From positions 1 to 26,375 of the forward strand of contig DATBMY010000204.1 of the NCBI GenBank assembly GCA_036554605.1: 26,375 nt of DNA, given 5' to 3'. The stretch comes from DATBMY01 sp036554605 (GTDB lineage Bacteria > Acidobacteriota > Blastocatellia > UBA7656). The position numbers and the translations under genes are program-made. The notes beneath the pieces are model-generated. The model was given only the letters and a program-made list of their open reading frames with translations. It was not told the origin of the DNA and did not search any database. Numbering within the stretch: the first letter of the stretch is position 1; each line of letters begins with the position of its first letter. Of the stretch, positions 16,274-26,273 are shown one piece after another.

Positions 16274-18655
16274 TCACCGGGCGCTTATAATGTTTTTAAG
16301 CGCGCCGGTCAGCCGGTCATTATCTTCAGCGGAGCCTACCGATACGCGGAAGTAATCCTTAAGCATCGGGTAGCGGCTCACATCCCGGATGAGTATATCG
16401 CGCGCCAGCATCTGTTCGAAAAGTTTTTGAGGGCTGACCGGTGCGCGCGCCACCAGGAAGTTTGCGTGCGAAGCAACGGGCGCAATTGTGGGCATCGCCG
16501 ACATCTCGGCCAACAGCCGCTCGCGCTCGCTTATGATAGTCTCTATTTGCGGCTTGAGCAGATCGTACCGCTCGCAGGCGACCTCGGCCGCGGTTGCTGA
16601 AAAGAAATTCAGGTTATAAGGGAGCGTCGCCTTGTGTACTTCGCGGGCAAGCTCAGGGCTCGCAAGCAGGTAGCCCACGCGCAGCCCGGCCATCGCCATC
16701 GCTTTTGAAAACGTCCTGAGCACTATTAAATTAGGCAGCTCGGCCAGCAGCGGAACAAGCGTGCGGCCTGAGAATTCATGATACGCCTCGTCGACGACGA
16801 CGATGCCATTGAAGTCTCTGGCAATCTCGCTGATCTCTTCTTCGCCGATGCGGCAGCCCGTCGGATTATTAGGCGAGCAGATTATTATCACGTCCGCGCG
16901 CGCTGCCTTGTCGCGAATCGCGCCAGTATCGAACTGGAGCGCGGGCGTGAGCGGGACGCTTATAACCTCGCCGCCGAGCACCGTGACTATCTGCCGGTAG
17001 AGCGTGAAGGTCGGCTCGGGTATGAGCACGCGCGTGCCCGGCCCTACCGTGACCATCAGCGTCGCCTGTATTAGCTCGTTTGACCCATTGCCCGCGAGCG
17101 TCCCTTCGGGCTTCCAGTTAGAGAAATGGGCAAGCCGCTCAAGCAGGCTCGCGGGCACAAAATCGGGGTAGCGCGACCACGCGCGAGCGGCGAGCCGGCG
17201 CTCGACCTCTTGCTTGATCTCGCCCGGCATATCGAAAGGGCTCTCGTTCTGATTGAGCTTGATTGTCGCGCGACGGGGCGCAAGCGTGTAAGCGGTTATA
17301 GCGCGCACCGCGGGCTTAATCTTGAGGGAGGGATGCGAGATTTGAGGTTTCAAATCCGAAGTATCTTTCTCTCCCCTTCTTATATTCACCGCGCGCCGGT
17401 GCGCGGTCAGCCCTTCCGCGTCGGCCATGCTGGCTACGGCGCCTGCGTTCATTTCTATGGCTTCGCGCGTGTAGCGTATGACCGACTGTCGCTTCAAGAA
17501 ATCATATACGCCGAGCGGCGATGAAAAGCGCGCTGTCCCTACCGTGGGGAGCACGTGGTTTGGACCGGCCAGATAATCGCCCACGGGTTCCGAAGACCAC
17601 GCGCCGAAAAATAACGCGCCCGCGTTCTTTATCATCTCGGCCGCGCCGTCGTCATCAGCGGTCATTAGTTCGAGGTGCTCGGGCGATATGAGGTTCACAA
17701 GCTCGCACGCCTCTTCGATCGATCGAACGACGAAGGCCGCGCCGTAGCTATTGATCGACTTGCGAGCGATTTCGCGCCGCTCAAGCTCTCGTATTTGAAT
17801 CTCTATCTCGCCGGCCACTTCGCGGGCAAGCTCGTCGCTAGTCGTGACGAGTATGGCCGACGCCTCTTCGTCGTGTTCGGCCTGAGCAAGCAGATCCGCC
17901 GCGATGAATCGCGGATTCGCGGTCCGGTCGGCGAGCACGACCACCTCGGTCGGCCCCGCGATCGAATCTATGCCGGCCGCGCCATAGACGATCTTCTTGG
18001 CTGTGGCGACATATATGTTGCCGGGGCCGACGATCTTATCGACGCGCGGAATGGTTTCGGTGCCGAACGCGAGCGCGGCCACCGCCTGCGCGCCGCCCGC
18101 TCGATAGACTTCGGATATGCCGAGCTCATGGATTATCGCCGCCACGGCAGGGTTGCGCTCAAGCGTGCCGGGCGGAGTAACTACGGCAATCCTCGGCACG
18201 CCGGCCACCTGAGCGGGCACCGCGTTCATCACTACCGACGATGGATAGGCCGCGCGCCCCCCCGGGACGTAAAGGCCCGCGGCGTTGACGGGCATTACGC
18301 GCTGGCCGACGCGCGCGCCGCCGTCGGTTGTCATCTCCCAGCCTCGTTCGATCTGCCTGTTATGGAATGCGCGGACGTTCGCGATGGCACGGCGGAAGGC
18401 TTCGACCGTCGACGAGCTTGCGCGCGCGGCCATTTCGCTGATGAATTCGGGCGCGACCTTAAGATCATGCGCGCGAAGGCTGACGCCGTCGAACTGCTCG
18501 GTGAAGCGAAGCAGTGCCGCATCGCCCTCTTTACGAACGGCTTCGACAATCGCGGTTACGCGCGCCATCAACTCGGCATTGACCGTCACGGAGCGCGAGC
18601 GTATGCGGTCGAGCGCGGCATTAAAGCTGCCCGGACTGTAGCTTGAGATTTCCAT
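16274..18655 (-). CDS. hisD-hisC: fused histidinol dehydrogenase / histidinol-phosphate aminotransferase (HisD-HisC)
   Basis: This single 793-residue frame encodes two complete enzymes. HisD, residues 1 to about 426, oxidises histidinol to histidine with NAD. It has the VPGGRAAYPSSVVMNAVPA segment, VDKIVGPGNIYV, the zinc-binding LLAQAEHDEEA, and ISPEHLEL and GPNHVLPT, and it ends in the usual EGLTAHRRAVNIR. Residues about 427-448 are a polar linker. HisC, from about 449 to the end, is a PLP aminotransferase with LNQNESPFD, NGSNELIQ, ICSPNNPTG, DEAYHEF and the PLP lysine in FSKAMAMAGLRVGY. No ribosome site precedes the GTG that could begin a separate HisC. The ATG at 18653-18655 follows the hisG stop by 2 bases, with AAGG at good distance; a TTG 6 bases earlier overlaps that stop. 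The linker is encoded by a repeat-like sequence at 17338-17355. Confidence 0.93.
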   Translation of the reverse strand: MEISSYSPGSFNAALDRIRSRSVTVNAELMARVTAIVEAVRKEGDAALLRFTEQFDGVSLRAHDLKVAPEFISEMAARASSSTVEAFRRAIANVRAFHNRQIERGWEMTTDGGARVGQRVMPVNAAGLYVPGGRAAYPSSVVMNAVPAQVAGVPRIAVVTPPGTLERNPAVAAIIHELGISEVYRAGGAQAVAALAFGTETIPRVDKIVGPGNIYVATAKKIVYGAAGIDSIAGPTEVVVLADRTANPRFIAADLLAQAEHDEEASAILVTTSDELAREVAGEIEIQIRELERREIARKSINSYGAAFVVRSIEEACELVNLISPEHLELMTADDDGAAEMIKNAGALFFGAWSSEPVGDYLAGPNHVLPTVGTARFSSPLGVYDFLKRQSVIRYTREAIEMNAGAVASMADAEGLTAHRRAVNIRRGEKDTSDLKPQISHPSLKIKPAVRAITAYTLAPRRATIKLNQNESPFDMPGEIKQEVERRLAARAWSRYPDFVPASLLERLAHFSNWKPEGTLAGNGSNELIQATLMVTVGPGTRVLIPEPTFTLYRQIVTVLGGEVISVPLTPALQFDTGAIRDKAARADVIIICSPNNPTGCRIGEEEISEIARDFNGIVVVDEAYHEFSGRTLVPLLAELPNLIVLRTFSKAMAMAGLRVGYLLASPELAREVHKATLPYNLNFFSATAAEVACERYDLLKPQIETIISERERLLAEMSAMPTIAPVASHANFLVARAPVSPQKLFEQMLARDILIRDVSRYPMLKDYFRVSVGSAEDNDRLTGALKNIISAR
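17338..17355. repeat. repeat-derived linker sequence inside hisD-hisC
   Basis: The 18 bases at 17338-17355 match 15613-15629 in the hisB-hisH spacer with one substitution and a one-base gap. They encode part of the linker between the HisD and HisC domains (SDLKPQIS region). Confidence 0.6.
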
Positions 18656-18657
18656 GC

Positions 18658-19317
18658 TCAAACCTTAAAGCCGGAACCCCGGTTTGCGATTCCTCCCCTC
18701 AGCCTCTCTATCAACTCGGCGATGACGGCGCGCTTCAGATGGTAGCTCGCGCGATTTACGATCAGCCGCGCGGTCGATTCGGCAATCGTATCTATTATAA
18801 CGAGCCCGTTCTCGCGAAGCGTGCGGCCGGTCTCTACCAGGTCGACTATGTGTTCGGAAAGCCCAAGCGCGGGCGCAAGCTCGACCGAGCCGGAAAGCTC
18901 TATAAGCTCAACCGGCACGCCGCGCTGCTGGAAATAATCGGCCGTCTGGCGAGGATACTTTGTGGCGACGCGGGCGATTGTCAGGGGGTTATAACCTCGC
19001 GCGGCCGCTTCCGTTTTGCCGGCCACGACCAGGCGGCAGTAGCCGAACGCAAGGTCGAGCGGCTCGTGTACGTCGGCTTCCGATTCCATTATCACATCGC
19101 GCCCGCACACGCCCGCGTCCGCCACGCCGTACTCGACATAGACGGGCACGTCGGCGGGCTTAACGAAGATAAAGCTATAGCGGTTGCTTTCGTCCTCGAC
19201 CAGCAATCGCCGCGAGCGAAGCATTTCGTCCGACACGCGGATGCCAGCGCGCCCGAGCAGATCGAACGCGCCTTCCTGCAAGCGACCCTTCGCTATAGCA
19301 ATGGTGAGAAGACTCAT
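18658..19317 (-). CDS. hisG: ATP phosphoribosyltransferase catalytic subunit, short form HisG
   Basis: HisG condenses ATP and PRPP in the first, committed step of histidine synthesis. At 219 residues it is the short form, which lacks the C-terminal histidine-binding domain and needs HisZ. MSLLTIAIAKGRLQEGAFDLL, VEYGVADAGVCGRDVI and the PRPP-binding region IDLVETGRTLRENGL are typical. hisZ lies directly upstream, separated by 90 bases of repeats. No ribosome site is visible before the ATG because the repeat abuts it. The stop TGA lies 2 bases before the hisD-hisC ATG. Confidence 0.96.
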   Translation of the reverse strand: MSLLTIAIAKGRLQEGAFDLLGRAGIRVSDEMLRSRRLLVEDESNRYSFIFVKPADVPVYVEYGVADAGVCGRDVIMESEADVHEPLDLAFGYCRLVVAGKTEAAARGYNPLTIARVATKYPRQTADYFQQRGVPVELIELSGSVELAPALGLSEHIVDLVETGRTLRENGLVIIDTIAESTARLIVNRASYHLKRAVIAELIERLRGGIANRGSGFKV

Positions 19318-19320
19318 ACC

Positions 19321-19409
19321 GATTTTGGATTGTAGATTTTGGATTAGGAAGCCCGATCTGAATTAGCCTGCTGATTCTTCATATCTCCGGCAATCCAAAA
19401 TCTAAAATC
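19321..19409. repeat. AT-rich repeat units in the hisZ-hisG spacer
   Basis: GATTTTGGATTG at 19321-19332 is followed by GATTTTGGATT at 19335-19345. The perfect reverse complement CAATCCAAAATC lies at 19391-19402, followed by another TAAAATC. The units fill the gap between hisZ and hisG and supply the hisZ stop codon context on the minus strand. Confidence 0.7.
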
Positions 19410-20508
19410 AAATGATCTCCACGCCGCGGCCCTCGGAACGCAGCTGTTTGGCCTGTTTGAATGCCGAAACGATGTCGCCCGCTGCGCTCAACTTTACGGG
19501 CGCAACCGCACTGGCCGCCGCTCCCGGCAGGTCCGGCGGAATCAGCCCGGCCAGCCAGTCCAGGCATAGGGAGAACCCGACGGCAGGTTCGGGCAGCCCG
19601 AAATTCGCGAGCAGTTGATCGTAGCGGCCGCCGCGCCCCAAAGCCGTGCCGAGCCCCGGCGCGTAAATCTTAAAGGTCAGACCGGTGTAGTAATCGAGCC
19701 CGCCAACCTCTCCGAGGTCTATGTCGATGTATGAGTCCAGGCCCAGGGCCTGCGCCGTGTTATAGACCCTCTCAATCTCGTCAAGCGCCGCGCTCGATCT
19801 TGGATTCGATATAAGCGACCGCGCTTCGGAAATTATCTCGTGCTTGCCCGCGAGCGTCGCGAGCCGGCAGAAGGCTTCGCGACTGGATGTGTCCGTATAG
19901 GGTTCGAGAAAAGAGCTGAGCCGCTCGGTCTCTTTGCGGTCGATAATCTCGTGCAGGCGACGGCGCTCATTCGAATCGAGCTTGAGCCGCTCGGCGACGC
20001 CGTTAAAAAACTCGACGTGGCTTAGCGTTATTGTAAAGCCATCGATCCCCAGCCGTCTGAGCGACTCGATAGCGACGACCAGAACTTCGATGTCGGATTC
20101 GAGACGTGACGACCCGATATGCTCAAGCCCGATCTGGTGGAACTCGTACTGGCGTCCTCCGCGGGGCTCGTCCCATCGAAATACCTCCCCCGAATAAGAG
20201 AGGCGAATCGGCCGCGCGCGCTCGCGAAATCGCGTTGCCACGGTGCGCGCGACGAGCGAAGTCATCTCGGGCCTCAGGGCCAGCAACCGGCCGTCCCGGC
20301 CGGTGAAGCGATAGGTCATCTCGGCCTGCTCTTTGCCCATCCCGAGCACGAACAGATCGGCGTAATCGAATATCGGCAAGATGATCTCCGAGTATGACCA
20401 GCCGGCGAATACGTCCATGACATCACGCTCGACGCGGCGGCGAACGCGCGCCTGATTATCGAATATGTACTGCACGCCGGAAGGAATCTTTGATAGCCAC
20501 GAAGACAT
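19408..20508 (-). CDS. hisZ: ATP phosphoribosyltransferase regulatory subunit HisZ
   Basis: HisZ is a histidyl-tRNA synthetase paralogue that binds short HisG and carries histidine feedback control. The frame opens at 20658, but the ATG at 20506-20508 (MSSWLSKIPSGVQYIFDNQA) gives 366 residues and the family N-terminus. Class II synthetase motif 2-like YSGEVFRWDEPRGGRQYEFHQIGLE and GLDYYTGLTFKIYAPGLGTALGRGGRYDQLL are present. The anticodon-binding domain of true HisRS is missing, and the protein ends SEGRGVEII. Next to short hisG, this makes HisZ the secure call over HisS. A clear ribosome site is lacking. It is the first gene of the series and diverges from the kinase gene; no histidine-rich leader peptide is visible upstream. 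Confidence 0.94.
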   Translation of the reverse strand: MSSWLSKIPSGVQYIFDNQARVRRRVERDVMDVFAGWSYSEIILPIFDYADLFVLGMGKEQAEMTYRFTGRDGRLLALRPEMTSLVARTVATRFRERARPIRLSYSGEVFRWDEPRGGRQYEFHQIGLEHIGSSRLESDIEVLVVAIESLRRLGIDGFTITLSHVEFFNGVAERLKLDSNERRRLHEIIDRKETERLSSFLEPYTDTSSREAFCRLATLAGKHEIISEARSLISNPRSSAALDEIERVYNTAQALGLDSYIDIDLGEVGGLDYYTGLTFKIYAPGLGTALGRGGRYDQLLANFGLPEPAVGFSLCLDWLAGLIPPDLPGAAASAVAPVKLSAAGDIVSAFKQAKQLRSEGRGVEII

Positions 20509-20586
20509 AATCTTGACTCGCACAAAACGTAGCACAAGCCACGGTAAAAGGAAAAAGGCAAAATAGCCGCGAGCGCATATTTGCGT

Positions 20587-20615
20587 TTTACGTGAGCGAG
20601 CGCATTGTGTAGAAT
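20587..20615 (+). promoter_or_regulatory. sigma-70-like promoter for the hybrid kinase gene
   Basis: TTTACG at 20587-20592, a 17-base spacer and TAGAAT at 20610-20615 fit a housekeeping promoter. The expected start is near 20622, leaving a short leader containing AGAGG before the ATG. Confidence 0.5.
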
Positions 20616-20641
20616 CCCTTGCCACAAAGAGGTTGTAGTCC

Positions 20642-22891
20642 ATGACAAGCGAACGCACGGCGCAGCGTCACAGCATACTGCTTGAGCCCGAGGGGTTACT
20701 CGTCCCGATAGGATCGCGCATAGCCTACCTGTTCGATGGCATCGAAGAGCGCACCCGGTTCGCCCGTTTCATCGCCGCGGGTCTTTCAGAATCCGACAAG
20801 TGCGTGATCGTCACCGACGAGCAGGGCAGTCATCTTTTCCGCAAAGTGCTTGCGACGCTCGGGGTAAATGCCTCCCGCCATGAAGAGGACGGCTCGCTGG
20901 TAATTGTCACCGACGATAAGATGATTGAATCGCTCGACGGCTTCGCGAGTCCTCTGTTCGAGGATGCGCGGTTGCATTATCGCTTCCTGCGCTGCATAAA
21001 CGATACGAGTTTTCTCGCGAGGAGAGAGTGGCCGCGCAGCCAGTTTCTGCGCTTCGAGGTTCGAGCGCACGGGCTCGTGCAGCAGCAGGCCTGTGTAATG
21101 ATTTGCCAGTATGATTCGGGCGCGGGCAAATCCTGGAGCCTCAATCAGATCGTAGCCTCGCACCAGTTCACCGTCGTAAGCTCAAGCGTGGAGAAGCAGC
21201 CGGACCGGCGCCCGCGCGGCCAGGTGATATTCGATAGCTTCAGCGAGCAGCTGCGCGTGCTCACGCAATTGCAGAAGCTCTCGCTCAAGCTCAGCGCGGC
21301 GGTTACTCTCGACCAGACGCTGGACGCGATTATGGAAGCGGCTACGACGATATGCCGTTCGAGCAGTGCCGCCATCAGCTATATCAACGAGGCGGGCGAG
21401 CTTGAATTGGTCGAGCATCGCGGGCTGTCGCAGGAATACGTGGGCCGGCGCAATCTCACGCGATTCGACCCGGCCGTTGCCCGGATCATAGCAAGCAGGG
21501 AGCCGCTCATAATCGAAAACCTGGAGGAGTTGAAGGGCATATCGGAGAATTATGAAATCTGGAAGAAGGAAGGCATAGGCTCTATAGTGACGCTGCCGCT
21601 GCTGAGCGAAGGCGAGGTCTTCGGCGTTATAGGGGCGGGATCGCGCGCGCCGCGCGGTTATACCGAGACCGAAATCAACGCCATGGCGATACTGGCGGCG
21701 CAGGCAAGCGCCGCTCTTGTCAACGCAAGGCTCTTCGAGCAGTTGCGCGAGGCGAACCGCGCGAAGGACGAGTTTCTCTCTACGCTGTCGCACGAATTGC
21801 GCACGCCGCTCACGCCTATACTCGGGTGGCTCCATCTGTTAAGACCGTTCGCGGGCGAGCACCCGAAGCTTTCACAGGGGCTTGAGACTATAGAGCGCAA
21901 CGCCAACCAGCTAAGCTCTCTGATAAAGGACCTGCTCGATCTTACACGTATAATGAGCGGCAAGATAGATATAGCCCGCGAGCCGTTTGACATCGTGGCC
22001 CTCGTAGAAAAGATCATCGAACAGTTGCGCCCGCAGGCCAGGTTGAGAAGTATAGATGTCGAGCTGAAGGTGGGGGGCGCCCCAATCGTGATTGATGTTG
22101 ACCCGGTGCGCATTCAGCAGATCATATCCAACCTGACCAGCAATGCATTGAAATTCACCCCCGACGGCGGGCGCATAACCGTTGCGCTGAGGCGGCAATC
22201 CTATGGTGAAGGCGCGGGCTTAAGCGGCATACTTATCGAAATCAAAGACACGGGCATAGGGATTGATCCGGAGTTCTTGCCTCGCATATTCGACCGGTTC
22301 AGCCAGGCGCACGGCGGCATCAATCGTAGATTCGGCGGGCTCGGGCTGGGCCTGGCGATCACCAGAGCGATAGTTGAAATACACGGCGGCCACATCCAGG
22401 CGGAAAGCGAGGGAGCGGGCAAGGGAAGCAAATTCACTGTCTGGCTGCCGGTGAGCGTCGCGCCGGGCTCTTACGGCGACAGCTCGCCTGTCCCATCTAT
22501 GGAAGAAGCCGCCGCCGAACACCTGGGGCTGCGCGTGCTTGTAATCGAGGACTCGCCTGACACTCTCGTTATGCTCAAGCTATGGCTTGAGACTTTCGGC
22601 TGCGAAACTGCTGCCGCGGCGGATGCCGGAGAAGGCCTGAGGCTGGCCGGCGAGCGCAAGCCGGATCTTATTATCTCCGACATCGGCTTGCCGGAGGTTG
22701 ACGGCTATGAAGTCATACGCAGGCTGCGCAAGATCCCCGAGCTTGCGAAAGTGCCGGCGATTGCGCTCACAGGCTACGCGCGCGAGGAAGACCGCGAGCT
22801 TGCCATGGCGGCCGGCTATGACGCTCATATCGCCAAGCCGACTCAGATAGGCCACCTGCTTCAGTTGATTAAGAAGCTAACGGCGAAATAA
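20642..22891 (+). CDS. MEDS-GAF hybrid sensor histidine kinase with receiver domain
   Basis: This 749-residue soluble protein has no membrane segment. Residues about 25-180 resemble the MEDS sensory domain known from DcmR-type regulators (RIAYLFDGIEERTRFARFIAAGLSESDK). A GAF domain spans about 215-365. The dimerisation and phosphoacceptor helix has H384 in STLSHELRTPL. The ATPase domain has the N box around NLTSNALKF, G1 DTGIG (536-540) and G2 GLGLG (566-570). A C-terminal receiver (629-745) has phosphoacceptor D680, T710 and K732. No output domain follows, so signal probably passes by phosphotransfer to a separate partner not encoded nearby. The sensed signal is unknown. It diverges from hisZ; phosphotransacetylase follows 100 bases downstream on the same strand. 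Confidence 0.93.
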   Translation: MTSERTAQRHSILLEPEGLLVPIGSRIAYLFDGIEERTRFARFIAAGLSESDKCVIVTDEQGSHLFRKVLATLGVNASRHEEDGSLVIVTDDKMIESLDGFASPLFEDARLHYRFLRCINDTSFLARREWPRSQFLRFEVRAHGLVQQQACVMICQYDSGAGKSWSLNQIVASHQFTVVSSSVEKQPDRRPRGQVIFDSFSEQLRVLTQLQKLSLKLSAAVTLDQTLDAIMEAATTICRSSSAAISYINEAGELELVEHRGLSQEYVGRRNLTRFDPAVARIIASREPLIIENLEELKGISENYEIWKKEGIGSIVTLPLLSEGEVFGVIGAGSRAPRGYTETEINAMAILAAQASAALVNARLFEQLREANRAKDEFLSTLSHELRTPLTPILGWLHLLRPFAGEHPKLSQGLETIERNANQLSSLIKDLLDLTRIMSGKIDIAREPFDIVALVEKIIEQLRPQARLRSIDVELKVGGAPIVIDVDPVRIQQIISNLTSNALKFTPDGGRITVALRRQSYGEGAGLSGILIEIKDTGIGIDPEFLPRIFDRFSQAHGGINRRFGGLGLGLAITRAIVEIHGGHIQAESEGAGKGSKFTVWLPVSVAPGSYGDSSPVPSMEEAAAEHLGLRVLVIEDSPDTLVMLKLWLETFGCETAAAADAGEGLRLAGERKPDLIISDIGLPEVDGYEVIRRLRKIPELAKVPAIALTGYAREEDRELAMAAGYDAHIAKPTQIGHLLQLIKKLTAK

Positions 22892-22991
22892 ACATCCCCT
22901 TAACACCCCTTTTGCATTATGTCGCTGTTGCTCGCCCCGTACTCGAAAATCGGCTAGAATCGTCCATTACAGGATATGGAGGATTGCTTTC

Positions 22992-24002
22992 ATGCAAGTG
23001 CTCGAACGCATACGCGCGCGCGCCGCATCTGACCCGAAACATATTGTTCTGCCCGAAGGCGAAGACGAGCGTACAATTCGCGCGGCTTCTATGTGCCTGT
23101 TGGAGCGCGTGGCTCGCGTGACGCTTATAGGGCGCGAAGAGGCGATACGGGAGAAAGCGGCGGCCGCCGGGGTTGCGCTCACGGGGGTCTCGATAATTGA
23201 CCACCGCCGGGCGGCTGAGCGCGATGAGTATGCCGCAAGGTATTTTGAAGCGCGGCGCGCAAAGGGCGTTACTCTCGAAGAAGCGCGACGGCAGATGGAA
23301 GACCCTCTATATTTCGGAAACATGATGGTGCGTGAAGGGGGCGCCGACGGGAGCGTGTCGGGCGCGACCCATACGACAGGCCATACGGTGAGCGCCGCGC
23401 TGCGCTCGATCGGCCCGCGCGAAGGCTTCAAAATAGTATCGAGCTTTTTTCTTATGGTAGTACCCGGAAGCGCGCTTGGAGAGAACGGGACGTTCATTTT
23501 TGCCGATTGCGCCGTGGTAATCAACCCGTCCGCCGCCGAGCTTGCCGACATCGCCATCGCCTCGGCCGATTCGGCTCGCGCGCTGCTCGAAACCGCTCCG
23601 CGGGTTGCAATGCTCTCATTTTCGACCAAGGGCAGCGCAAAACACCCGTTCATCGATAAGGTCGTCGAGGCCACGCGCACGGTCCGGGCCCGCGCGCCGG
23701 AGCTGCTCGTTGACGGGGAGATGCAGGCTGACGCGGCTATCGTGCCGCTCGTCGCCCAAAGCAAAGCGCCCGGAAGCCCTGTCGCCGGACGCGCAAATAC
23801 GCTGGTGTTTCCCAATGTCGAAGCCGGCAACATCTGTTATAAGCTCGTAGAGCGCCTTGCGGGCGCGACCGCGGTAGGTCCGATCCTTCAGGGGCTTGCC
23901 AGGCCGGCTAATGATCTGTCTCGCGGCTGCAAGGCCGAAGACATACGCGACGCGGTCGCCATTACGGCCGTACAGGCCCAATCAACGGCGCGCCTCCGGT
24001 AA
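22992..24002 (+). CDS. pta: phosphate acetyltransferase (phosphotransacetylase)
   Basis: Pta interconverts acetyl-CoA and acetyl phosphate. At 336 residues it is the short form, consisting of the catalytic PTA_PTB domain alone. HIVLPEGEDERTIRAA, GGADGSVSGATHTTGHTVSAALRSIG, the FFLMVVPG segment, FADCAVVINPSAAELADIA and VFPNVEAGNICYKLVERL are typical. GGAGG about 8 bases upstream fixes the start. A -10-like TAGAAT lies at 22955-22960 without a clear -35, so it may be co-transcribed with the kinase or have its own weak promoter. No acetate kinase gene is adjacent. Confidence 0.95.
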   Translation: MQVLERIRARAASDPKHIVLPEGEDERTIRAASMCLLERVARVTLIGREEAIREKAAAAGVALTGVSIIDHRRAAERDEYAARYFEARRAKGVTLEEARRQMEDPLYFGNMMVREGGADGSVSGATHTTGHTVSAALRSIGPREGFKIVSSFFLMVVPGSALGENGTFIFADCAVVINPSAAELADIAIASADSARALLETAPRVAMLSFSTKGSAKHPFIDKVVEATRTVRARAPELLVDGEMQADAAIVPLVAQSKAPGSPVAGRANTLVFPNVEAGNICYKLVERLAGATAVGPILQGLARPANDLSRGCKAEDIRDAVAITAVQAQSTARLR

Positions 24003-24037
24003 CGCCATTTTATTCTTAACACTTCAAACCTGAATTC

Positions 24038-24066
24038 TTGACAGGCGCGCTCATCGAAAATATAAT
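24038..24066 (+). promoter_or_regulatory. perfect consensus sigma-70 promoter for groESL
   Basis: TTGACA at 24038-24043, exactly 17 bases, then TATAAT at 24061-24066. The last T of the -10 is the first base of the CIRCE operator, so HrcA binding would block polymerase directly. The expected start is near 24073, inside CIRCE. Confidence 0.92.
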
Positions 24067-24092
24067 TAGCACTCTCAAATTGAGAGTGCTAA
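24066..24092 (+). promoter_or_regulatory. CIRCE operator (HrcA site)
   Basis: TTAGCACTC at 24066-24074, a 9-base spacer and GAGTGCTAA at 24084-24092 match the CIRCE consensus without mismatch. It is the known binding site of the heat-shock repressor HrcA in front of groESL. hrcA itself is not in the window. Confidence 0.97.
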
Positions 24093-24163
24093 CGCGCCGA
24101 TAGATATCCAACCAATCGGGCGCCGGAAGCTTTCATCTTACCTACGAAAGGAGCGTGCGAAAA

Positions 24164-24499
24164 ATGGCAAGCATCAGACCCCTTCATGACCGGGTGATCA
24201 TCAGGCGAATCGAGGAGCAGGAGCAGATCCGGGGTGGAATAATCATCCCCGATACTGCGAGAGAGAAGCCGCAAGAAGGCGAAATCATAGCTGTTGGCGA
24301 AGGCAAGAAGCTCGATAGCGGCGAGCGCGTCCCGCTCGATGTGCAGGCCGGGGATCGCGTGTTGTTTGGCAAGTACGCCGGCACGGAGATCAAGCTGGAT
24401 GGCGAAGAGTACCTGATCATGCGCGAGGACGACATACTCGGCGTGATCGAGAGAGCTTCTGCAAACGAAGGCTCGAAGGCCAAGAAAGCTAACAAGTAA
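24164..24499 (+). CDS. groES: co-chaperonin GroES
   Basis: GroES caps the GroEL ring. The ATG at 24164 with AAAGGAG 10 bases upstream is preferred to the GTG at 24155, which would sit on the ribosome site. The 111-residue protein has IRPLHDRVIIRR, the mobile loop region EEQEQIRGGIIIPDTAREKPQEG, and the roof/dome segment. Its C-terminal tail (ASANEGSKAKKANK) is about 12 residues longer than in most GroES and is lysine-rich. groEL starts 31 bases after its stop. Confidence 0.97.
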   Translation: MASIRPLHDRVIIRRIEEQEQIRGGIIIPDTAREKPQEGEIIAVGEGKKLDSGERVPLDVQAGDRVLFGKYAGTEIKLDGEEYLIMREDDILGVIERASANEGSKAKKANK

Positions 24500-24530
24500 T
24501 CTTTTTCCATAATTAGAGGAGAGTAAAACT

Positions 24531-26156
<1,626 letters not shown>

Positions 26157-26186
26157 TCGGTTGCTAAAATCAATACTGCCAGGGCA

Positions 26187-26221
26187 AAGGCCCCGACATA
26201 TTGGTCGGGGCCTTATTTTTT
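26187..26221 (+). terminator. intrinsic terminator after groEL
   Basis: AAGGCCCCGAC at 26187-26197 pairs perfectly with GTCGGGGCCTT at 26204-26214 (11 base pairs, 6-base loop), followed by ATTTTTT. The minus-strand side has no T run, so it mainly serves groEL. Confidence 0.92.
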
Positions 26222-26273
26222 AGATCGTCGTTGCTCTCGATTCAATCCAAGGAGAATCTTCAGCGCTTCAGGC

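Noticed and set aside
17675..18646. Long plus-strand open frame (323 codons) opposite hisD
   Set aside because: Antisense shadow of a strongly conserved enzyme gene; composition is Arg/His/Gly-rich with no domain.
19408..20508. Histidyl-tRNA synthetase (hisS)
   Set aside because: The C-terminal anticodon-binding domain is missing and short-form hisG is adjacent, so HisZ fits.
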